Below, in pieces: positions 6,450 through 11,145 of a DNA stretch of 11,145 nucleotides. The notes under the pieces were generated by a model. The model saw nothing but the letters and a program-made list of their open reading frames with translations. It ran no database searches and was not told the DNA's origin. Source of the DNA: OMOG01 sp041485845. Its GTDB lineage: Bacteria; Acidobacteriota; Terriglobia; Bryobacterales; Bryobacteraceae. The stretch lies in assembly GCA_041485845.1 (NCBI GenBank), contig JBGPKH010000264.1, forward strand, positions 1 to 11,145, read 5' to 3'. Position 1 is the first letter of the stretch, and each line of letters opens with the position of its first letter. The position numbers and the translations under genes were made by a program.

Positions 6450-7424
6450 ATGGAAAGTTCACGCTACGAAATCTTCGACCGCTCGCGATTGGAGTTGAAA
6501 CCGTTGGCCGAGCGCCGTCACGATCTGCAACTCGACCGATGGATGGGGCTCGACGACCCGGCGCCGCCCTTCTCCCACCCCGATCTCGCCGGCGTCGCCG
6601 GCAAGATGATCGCGGCGCGCCAATCCGGGGCCGCGCGCATTCTCATGATGGGCGCCCACGTGCTCCGCGCCGGCGTGAACCGCCACATCATCGACATGCT
6701 GGAGCGCGGCTGGATCGACCACATCGCCATGAACGGCGCCGGAGCGATCCACGACTACGAACTGGCGCGCATCGGCGCCACCACGGAAAGCGTGGACCGC
6801 TACATCCGCACCGGGGAGTTCGGACTGTGGCGCGAGACCGGCGAATTGAACGACTGGATTGCGGAAGCGGCGGACCTCTCGCTGGGGCTCGGCGAGAATG
6901 TCGGCCGGCGCATCGGCACGAGCGGCTTTCCGCACCGCGATCTCTCGGTATTCGCCGCGGCTTACCGCCTGCGGGCGCCGGTGACGGTTCACGCGGGAAT
7001 CGGCTACGACATCATCCACCAGCATCCCAACTGCGACGGCGCCGCGTTGGGCGCCGCAAGCTACCGCGACTTCCTGATCTTCGCCCGCACCGTGGAACGC
7101 TTGGAGGGCGGCGCGCTGCTCAACTTCGGCTCGGCGATCATGGGCCCGGAAGTCTACCTCAAGGCGCTGGCCATGGCCCGCAATGTGGCGCGGCAGGAGG
7201 GCCGCTCGATCCGCCAATTCATGACGGCCGTCTTCGACGTGGCGCCGATCCACGGCGACCATCGGCGGGAGTTGCCCAAGACCGATCCCGGCTACTATTT
7301 CCGGCCGCACAAGACGATGCTCGTGCGCACGGTGGCGGATGGCGGCGAGAGCTTCTACTTCTGCGGCGAGCATCGCGCCACGCTGCCTGCGCTGCGGCGT
7401 TTGCTGGCGGAGCGGGAGCCATGA
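6450..7424 (+). CDS. Deoxyhypusine-synthase-like protein without a recognisable catalytic lysine motif
   Basis: A protein of 324 residues that I place in the deoxyhypusine synthase superfamily. The N-terminal half carries MMGAHVLRAGVNRHIIDMLERGW (65-87), IAMNGAGAIHDYELA (92-106) and GEFGLWRETGE (122-132). These resemble the first NAD-binding region of bacterial deoxyhypusine-synthase-like proteins. Next come GIGYDIIHQHPNCDGAALG (183-201) and LLNFGSAIMGPEVYLKALAM (223-242). True deoxyhypusine synthases have a GxPKHH-type motif with the lysine that carries the aminobutyl group. Here the equivalent stretch appears to read GPEVYLK, so the classical reaction is unlikely, although I aligned by eye. 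His187-190-192 and Asp196 may be alternative functional residues. Bacteria have no eIF5A, so the substrate is unknown. The ATG follows GAAAGGG (6439-6445). A kinase gene follows 94 bp later and a membrane protein after that, probably as one operon. Confidence 0.65.
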   Translation: MESSRYEIFDRSRLELKPLAERRHDLQLDRWMGLDDPAPPFSHPDLAGVAGKMIAARQSGAARILMMGAHVLRAGVNRHIIDMLERGWIDHIAMNGAGAIHDYELARIGATTESVDRYIRTGEFGLWRETGELNDWIAEAADLSLGLGENVGRRIGTSGFPHRDLSVFAAAYRLRAPVTVHAGIGYDIIHQHPNCDGAALGAASYRDFLIFARTVERLEGGALLNFGSAIMGPEVYLKALAMARNVARQEGRSIRQFMTAVFDVAPIHGDHRRELPKTDPGYYFRPHKTMLVRTVADGGESFYFCGEHRATLPALRRLLAEREP

Positions 7425-7454
7425 CCGTCGCGGGGATCCGGGCCGCCCGCAATA

Positions 7455-7475
7455 GCGCCGGTTGCCCACCGGCGC
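7455..7475 (+). promoter_or_regulatory. Intercistronic hairpin
   Basis: GCGCCGGT (7455-7462), loop TGCCC, ACCGGCGC (7468-7475) is a perfect eight-pair stem in the 94-bp gap between the synthase-like gene and the kinase. No T-tract follows, so it more likely affects transcript stability or processing, for instance setting different amounts of the two proteins. That role is inferred. Confidence 0.5.
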
Positions 7476-7518
7476 GCAGTATCCCATCCTGCCCCACCAG
7501 GGGAGTGGCGGGGGAGCA

Positions 7519-8490
7519 GTGACCACCGCCGGGATCCTGGCCGAATTCCCGAAGTTGCGCGCGCTGGTGGTGGGCGACGTCTGCCTGGACCGCTGGTGCC
7601 GCTACGATCCGGCGCTCGCCGACCCTTCGCGCGAAACCGGCATTCCGCGTATCGGCGTGGTCGAGACCGAGGTGACGCCCGGAGCGGCGGGCACGGTGGC
7701 CAACAACGTGGCCGCGCTCGGGGCCCGCGTGGGAGTGCTCGGCCTGACCGGCTGCGACGGCTTCGGTCACGAACTGGCCGAAGCGTTGCGCGCGCGCGGC
7801 ATCGCGAGCGACCTGCTGGTGCGCTCCCAGCGCGTCTCCACGTTTACCTACACCAAGCTGATCAATTGCCTCACCGGCGAGGAGGACCTGCCCCGCATCG
7901 ACTTCGTGAATACGCTCCCTCTGCCGGACGATCTGGATCGCGAGATGGTGCGGCGGCTGGAGAGCGCTGCCGCGGAGTATGACGTGATCCTGGTTTCGGA
8001 CCAGGCCGAGACCGATCAGGGCGGCGTGGTGACGCCTGCCATGCGCAAGGCGATCGCAAGCATTGCCATCGCTCAACCGGACACCGTGATCTGGGTGGAC
8101 TCGCGCATGCGGGCCGAGCACTTCCGCGGCGTCATCGTGAAGCCCAATCGGCAGGAGGCCGAAGCCGCGTCCCATCGAGTCCTCAGCCGGGTGGATTACG
8201 CGGAACTCCGCCGCCGCATGGAAGCCAGGCTGCTGGTGATCACGCACGGCGGAGAGGGCGCGCTGGTGGTCGACGATCACGGCTCCTCATGGGTGCCCAC
8301 TCGCTGTGTGGAGAATCCCGTGGACATCTGCGGCGCAGGCGACAGCTTTTCGGCCGGAGCGGCACTGGCTCTCAAAGTCACGGGCGACCCGGCCGCCGCC
8401 GCGCGATTCGGGAACCTCGTGGCCTCGATCACCATCATGAAGAAGGGAACGGGCGCCGCATCGCCGGGAGAGTTACTCGCCGCCTGTTAG
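7519..8490 (+). CDS. PfkB/RfaE1-like carbohydrate kinase
   Basis: A ribokinase-fold (PfkB family) sugar kinase of 323 residues, expected to move the gamma-phosphate of ATP to a sugar or sugar-phosphate in the cytoplasm. LRALVVGDVCLDRW (13-26) is the first strand with the substrate aspartate, and GAAGTVANNVAALGARVGVLG (55-75) is the N-terminal PfkB signature. IVKPNRQEAE (206-215) follows, then ITHGGEGALVV, and DICGAGDSFSAG (269-280) with the anion hole and catalytic base Asp275. The YDPALADPSRETGIPRIGVV stretch aligns in position with the lid of RfaE1/HldE heptose-7-phosphate kinases (where GxxxRISPEAPVPVV is usual), but differs in sequence, so another substrate is likely. The GTG at 7519 is preferred because the family starts near this point and GGGGAG lies just upstream, although only two bases away. 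A TTG at 7462 sits inside the hairpin and is less likely. The next gene follows 18 bp later. Confidence 0.85.
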   Translation: MTTAGILAEFPKLRALVVGDVCLDRWCRYDPALADPSRETGIPRIGVVETEVTPGAAGTVANNVAALGARVGVLGLTGCDGFGHELAEALRARGIASDLLVRSQRVSTFTYTKLINCLTGEEDLPRIDFVNTLPLPDDLDREMVRRLESAAAEYDVILVSDQAETDQGGVVTPAMRKAIASIAIAQPDTVIWVDSRMRAEHFRGVIVKPNRQEAEAASHRVLSRVDYAELRRRMEARLLVITHGGEGALVVDDHGSSWVPTRCVENPVDICGAGDSFSAGAALALKVTGDPAAAARFGNLVASITIMKKGTGAASPGELLAAC

Positions 8491-8508
8491 AATTGAACTT
8501 CTCCCGAC

Positions 8509-10224
8509 ATGCCGCGGCGCTCCCGAAACAGAACCACGCCGGCAACCACAGCAGAGGCGAAGATCCCTGCGCCGCCTCGCTGGCTGCGGCCCACGCTGCT
8601 GGCGCTCGCCGCCCTGCTGCTGATGGCGTGGTCCTCCACCGACGTCTCCGATACCGACACCTGGTGGCATCTCAAGACCGGCCAGTTCATCGTGCAGCAA
8701 CACAAGCTGCCTGCGCCGGACCAGTTTGCGTTCACTACCTACATGGGCAAACCGGCGTATGCCAGTGAAGAAGCCACGCGCTACTTCAACCTCACGCATG
8801 AGTGGCTGGCCCAGATCGTCCTCTATTTGACTTACGCCGGCGGCGGATATGCGGGGCTGGTGCTGCTGCGCTCGCTGCTGCTGGCGACGTTCTGCGCGAT
8901 CGTGGGGTTGGCGGCTCACCATCGCACGAAGAGTTTCCACCTGGCCCTGGGAGCGGCGCTGGCGGCCGGAACCATAGCTTGCCAGTTTCGCGCCGACCGT
9001 CCGTACCTGATCACCTACGTGTTTCTCGCGACCACGGTCGCGCTGCTGGACCCGTCAGGGTCAGGTGCTCGAAGACATCGCCGCTGGCTGTGGGTGCTCC
9101 CGCCGATGTTTCTGATCTGGGCGAATTGCCACGGCGGTTTCTTTGTGGGCTGGCTGGCGCTTTTCGCCTATTCCGCCGAAGCCCTGTATTTTCGATTTCG
9201 CGGCAAGCCCGTCGCTGATGACCAGCGCGTGTGGCTGGTCACCGCCGCTTGTGTCCTGGCGTCGGGACTCAATCCCAACTGGTTCCGCGTCATTCCCGTG
9301 ATGGTGTCGTATCGTTACAGCATCATGCAGGCGAGCCTTTGGGAGTGGCAATACCCGAACCCGTGGCCCCCGTCGCCGTTCAGCGTTCTGCTCGCCGGAG
9401 CGCTGGCGGTGCTGCTCTGGAAGCGGCGCCAGACCAGGCCGGTCGACTGGCTGCTGCTGCTGGGATTCGGCACGCTCGCCGCCATGGCGGTGCGCAACAT
9501 CATTCTCGCGGGGCTGGTGGGTCCGTTTCTGATTGCCAGTTATCTGCCCTGGAAGAAGACGTTGCCCGTGGTGGCCGAGTTCCTGGTGGCGGCGCTTCTG
9601 GTGCTGGGCATCGGCGTGCGATTCGTCGAGGGCAAGGCCTTCCAGTTCCGCGCCGCCGATTGGAAATACTCCGGAGGCGCGGCCGACTTCCTGCTGGCGC
9701 ATCACGTCACCGCCCCCATGTTCAACACCTACGAGCTGGGCGGCTATCTGATCTGGCGCCTGTGGCCGCGGCAGCGGGTCTTTATCGACGGGCGGGCGCT
9801 GAACGAATCGGTCTATCTCGATTACCAGCGGATTGCCTTCAACGCCGAGGCGATCAACGGCAAGAGCGGCGAGGAGTTGCTTAAGGAGTACGGCATCGAA
9901 GTGATCCTGATGGACGGTTTCGAGTACACTTCCGGGGCGCCCTACCTGCTGCCTGCGGCCCTGAGCGATCCCAAACAAACGGAGTGGAAGCTGGTTTACC
10001 AGGACGCGCAGGCGGTCATCTACATGCGCCATCCGCCGCCGGGCGTGCAGCCGCTCAATTCGTTCGACGCGCTGGCGGGCATGGAAGCGCAGTGCAACAT
10101 GTGGCTGGAGAACGATCCGGGAATGCCGCGCTGCGCGCTGGGGCTGTCGCAGTTGTTCGCGCGCATCGGAGATGCCGGCCGCGCGCGGCGGTGGAACGCC
10201 ATTTACGCGAAGTATCGGGAGTGA
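8509..10224 (+). CDS. Polytopic membrane protein, GT-C glycosyltransferase-like
   Basis: A protein of 571 residues with about ten membrane segments between residues 27 and 371, then a soluble C-terminal part. After the first segment comes DTDTWWHLKTGQF (48-60); acidic residues in the first outer loop are the usual catalytic site of GT-C enzymes that use lipid-linked sugars. Later marks are HEWL (97-100), RADRPYLITY (161-170), WANCHGGFFVGW (204-215) and NPNW. The soluble part has NTYELGGYLIWRLWP and VFIDGRALNES, and ends in a short helical, TPR-like tail (about 525-571). I recognise the family as common membrane proteins of unknown substrate; glycosyl transfer is an inference from the DxD-like loop and topology. 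The ATG has no Shine-Dalgarno. It lies 18 bp after the kinase stop, suggesting translational coupling. This makes it the third gene of the operon. Confidence 0.65.
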   Translation: MPRRSRNRTTPATTAEAKIPAPPRWLRPTLLALAALLLMAWSSTDVSDTDTWWHLKTGQFIVQQHKLPAPDQFAFTTYMGKPAYASEEATRYFNLTHEWLAQIVLYLTYAGGGYAGLVLLRSLLLATFCAIVGLAAHHRTKSFHLALGAALAAGTIACQFRADRPYLITYVFLATTVALLDPSGSGARRHRRWLWVLPPMFLIWANCHGGFFVGWLALFAYSAEALYFRFRGKPVADDQRVWLVTAACVLASGLNPNWFRVIPVMVSYRYSIMQASLWEWQYPNPWPPSPFSVLLAGALAVLLWKRRQTRPVDWLLLLGFGTLAAMAVRNIILAGLVGPFLIASYLPWKKTLPVVAEFLVAALLVLGIGVRFVEGKAFQFRAADWKYSGGAADFLLAHHVTAPMFNTYELGGYLIWRLWPRQRVFIDGRALNESVYLDYQRIAFNAEAINGKSGEELLKEYGIEVILMDGFEYTSGAPYLLPAALSDPKQTEWKLVYQDAQAVIYMRHPPPGVQPLNSFDALAGMEAQCNMWLENDPGMPRCALGLSQLFARIGDAGRARRWNAIYAKYRE

Positions 10225-10383
10225 GGCTGCAAGCCGCTTACTGAGCCGCGACCGGCCCTCGCGCTTTGGCGAGCAAGGGAGCGGTCCTGCCCGCTGTCCC
10301 ACACGCCAATTTCTGCAACTTGGCACTGCTAGGCCAGTCGTGGGGCGGCCCCCCGGTCCGCAGCCGACGCCCTCGGCGGCCCT
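10225..10383. repeat. Intergenic region with a repeat-like imperfect hairpin
   Basis: GACCG (10250-10254) pairs with CGGTC (10282-10286), and CTCGC (10258-10262) with GCGAG (10269-10273) around a six-base loop, with small bulges between. This begins 26 bp after the stop of the membrane protein gene and may serve as its terminator. The stretch from about 10240 to 10340 resembles the dispersed repeats I associate with Solibacter-type genomes, from memory only. No gene is supported here. Confidence 0.35.
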
Positions 10384-10426
10384 TTATGGTTCTCCCGCGA
10401 TCACGGCGCTGGAATCGAGGATTCAT
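10384..10426 (-). pseudogene. Start of a VapC-type PIN toxin, broken
   Basis: Right after the antitoxin-like stop codon the minus strand reads ILDSSAVIAGEP and then a stop. This is the typical opening of PIN-domain toxins (VapC), ribonucleases whose first catalytic Asp lies in LDSS. The ATG at 10426 overlaps the stop as ATGA, the usual coupling in toxin-antitoxin pairs, but it is one base out of frame with ILDSS. Deleting one A (ATGAATC to ATGATC) would restore MILDSSAVIAGE. No further PIN sequence is recognised beyond the stop, so it is a relic of about 13 codons. Convincing for the motif but short. Confidence 0.5.
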
Positions 10427-10512
10427 CCCAATACCGGCGTGTCGAGCGGTTGACGGCTGGCGATAATCTCTTCCAGATCCTTCGCGAAGTCCTCATCCAG
10501 AGTCGCTCCGGA
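10423..10512 (-). pseudogene. Antitoxin-like C-terminal tail preceding the VapC relic
   Basis: The minus strand reads SGATLDEDFAKDLEEIIASR then QPLDTPVLG and a stop. An acidic amphipathic helix followed by a short proline-containing tail is typical of antitoxin C-termini that thread into their toxin. Its stop overlaps an ATG, as vapB-vapC pairs do. The open frame extends to 10641, but the upstream part has no antitoxin-like DNA-binding sequence, so the 5' end is lost or altered. The assignment leans on the neighbouring PIN relic. Confidence 0.35.
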
Positions 10513-10628
10513 CCCGCGCGCGGCATCTGGATCCCGCCGTCCCTGGACCCGCAGAAGTACATCCCCGACGCACCGGATGCAAGTCGGTAAGCTGGTCCCT
10601 GTCGGCCTTCCCGTCCGCGCCGGGTCTT
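10513..10628. other. Uncertain spacer between the two toxin-antitoxin relics
   Basis: The plus strand contains a short frame ending IWIPPSLDPQKYIPDAPDAS then R and a stop (about 10530-10591), which reads like real protein but is unrecognised. The minus strand here is the upstream part of the antitoxin-like frame. I cannot decide which, if either, was coding. Confidence 0.2.
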
Positions 10629-10657
10629 TTGTGGGATACATACGGCGTATGTATACT
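10629..10657 (+). promoter_or_regulatory. Promoter with overlapping inverted-repeat operator
   Basis: TTGTGG (10629-10634) and TATACT (10652-10657) are separated by 17 bp and match the -35 at three and the -10 at five of six positions. ATACATAC (10636-10643), GGC, GTATGTAT (10647-10654) is a perfect inverted repeat filling the spacer and entering the -10. This is where a dimeric antitoxin would block RNA polymerase, as known for autoregulated toxin-antitoxin operons. The local AT content stands out from the surrounding GC-rich DNA. Confidence 0.6.
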
Positions 10658-10658
10658 G

Positions 10659-10948
10659 GTGTTGGTAGCGGATGCGCTGGTTTTCGATTGGGACGAAGCG
10701 AACAGAGCGCACATCGCGCGCCACCACGTGACGCCGGACGAGGTCAAACAGGCCCTTGCCAACAATCCGCTGGATTTGGGAGCGGAGGTCGTGGAGGGAG
10801 AGGAAGGGTACACAGGAGTGGGCCACACCAATCAGTTTCGCGTGTTGGTTCTGCCTGGACGATGCGGGGTGATGTGACCCGCCCGATAACAGCCTTCGAT
10901 GCGAGTGAGCGGCTGGCGCAACGATACCTGGCGGAAAGGGGATTCTGA
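10659..10948 (+). pseudogene. BrnT-type toxin interrupted by a frameshift
   Basis: The first frame reads VFDWDEANRAHIARHHVTPD and continues EVKQALANNPLDLGAEVVEG, then GHTNQFRVLV, matching BrnT, a RelE-fold ribonuclease toxin (FxWDxxKxxxNxxKHGV at the start). Past about 10855 that frame degenerates and stops at 10877. The -1 frame takes over with WTMRGDVTRPITAFDASERLAQRYLAERGF and a stop at 10946-10948, which is the expected BrnT end. One missing base near 10850-10856 explains this. The start is unclear: GTG 10659 and TTG 10662 lie at or before the predicted transcription start, CTG 10677 directly precedes VFDW, and the ATG at 10672 is out of frame. Sequencing error remains an alternative to true inactivation. 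The antitoxin gene follows after one base. Confidence 0.7.
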
Positions 10949-10949
10949 T

Positions 10950-11145
10950 ATGGCGCAGAAAACCGAACGGATAGTGGTGCCGAAATTCAAGACGGAAGCG
11001 GAAGAGGCCCAGTGGTGGTACGACAACCGCGACAAGGTCGAAGAGGCCTTAATCACCGCAATGGATAACGGGACCATCCGGCGCGGAACCGCGCAACGGT
11101 TGACCAGCGAAGCCCGCGTCTCCGGCTTGGAGCAGAAAAGCAGAA
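10950..11145 (+). CDS. CopG/BrnA-type antitoxin, N-terminal part
   Basis: The first 65 codons of an antitoxin, running off the right edge: MAQKTERIVVPKFKTEAEEA, then QWWYDNRDKVEEALITAMDN and GTIRRGTAQRLTSEARVSGL. The VPxFxxExEEAxWWxxNRD opening is characteristic of the CopG_antitoxin family, whose members pair with BrnT-like toxins. The DNA-binding ribbon-helix-helix would lie in the missing part. The ATG at 10950 has AGGGG (10937-10941) eight bases upstream and follows the toxin stop by one base, so the two were cotranscribed and probably translationally coupled. It would neutralise the toxin and repress the shared promoter at 10629-10657. No defect is seen in the visible part, so it may be a solitary antitoxin beside a dead toxin. 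Confidence 0.8.
   Translation, partial: MAQKTERIVVPKFKTEAEEAQWWYDNRDKVEEALITAMDNGTIRRGTAQRLTSEARVSGLEQKSR

Noticed and set aside
7462..7518. Upstream TTG start for the sugar kinase
   Set aside because: The TTG lies at the end of a hairpin arm, has no ribosome binding site, and the extra 19 residues lack family-like sequence.
6275..7522. Long plus-strand open frame overlapping the synthase-like gene
   Set aside because: Arg- and Ala-rich low-complexity product with no motif, overlapping a gene with clear conserved blocks and a ribosome binding site.
7421..7522. Small open frame starting at an ATGA overlap with the synthase-like stop
   Set aside because: 33 residues, no recognisable feature, and it contains the intercistronic hairpin, so coding is unlikely.
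6459..7526. Long minus-strand frame opposite the synthase-like gene
   Set aside because: Antisense shadow without recognisable motifs or a start signal.
9061..10326. Long minus-strand frame opposite the membrane protein gene
   Set aside because: Antisense shadow. The plus-strand frame has a consistent membrane topology and family motifs.

Overview
The window is high-GC bacterial DNA that most resembles an acidobacterium of the Bryobacterales/Solibacterales type. This is inferred from the Oar-like TonB-dependent receptor with an N-terminal carboxypeptidase-regulatory domain, a tetraether-synthase-like radical SAM protein, a bactofilin next to a DUF2127 membrane protein, short repeat-like intergenic stretches and decaying toxin-antitoxin genes. 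No rRNA, tRNA, CRISPR array or complete mobile element is visible.

Left part (1-1301). On the minus strand, a radical SAM enzyme runs off the left edge. Its N-terminal 218 residues have the cysteine layout of the Tes (tetraether lipid synthase) family. Upstream of it are a possible leaderless promoter, a nested stem-loop and a plus-strand relic of a prenyltransferase/squalene-cyclase repeat protein. Middle left (1302-4820): one large outer-membrane receptor of 1172 residues, with two perfect hairpins in its leader, the second touching the Shine-Dalgarno. After it comes a 304-bp gap with a terminator-like stem-loop and a possible dispersed repeat.

Middle (5125-6269, minus strand): a DUF2127 membrane protein followed by a bactofilin starting with TTG, separated by about 140 bp containing a tight hairpin and an alternating CG tract. 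A divergent region (6270-6449) with a perfect 18-bp palindrome and a terminator-like hairpin leads to the next operon.

Right middle (6450-10224, plus strand): a probable three-gene operon. It encodes a deoxyhypusine-synthase-like protein without a recognisable catalytic lysine motif, a PfkB/RfaE1-like sugar kinase, and a polytopic membrane protein resembling GT-C glycosyltransferases. The order suggests an uncharacterised pathway in which a sugar or sugar-like substrate is phosphorylated and possibly transferred at the membrane. This is the best candidate here for an undescribed system, but the evidence is architecture only.

Right end (10225-11145): a toxin-antitoxin graveyard. It holds a repeat-like hairpin, a minus-strand VapC (PIN) relic apparently broken by one extra base at a stop/start overlap with an antitoxin-like tail, a plus-strand BrnT-like toxin broken by a frameshift, and an apparently intact CopG/BrnA-type antitoxin that runs off the right edge. 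A perfect 8-3-8 inverted repeat overlaps the likely -10 box of the BrnT promoter.
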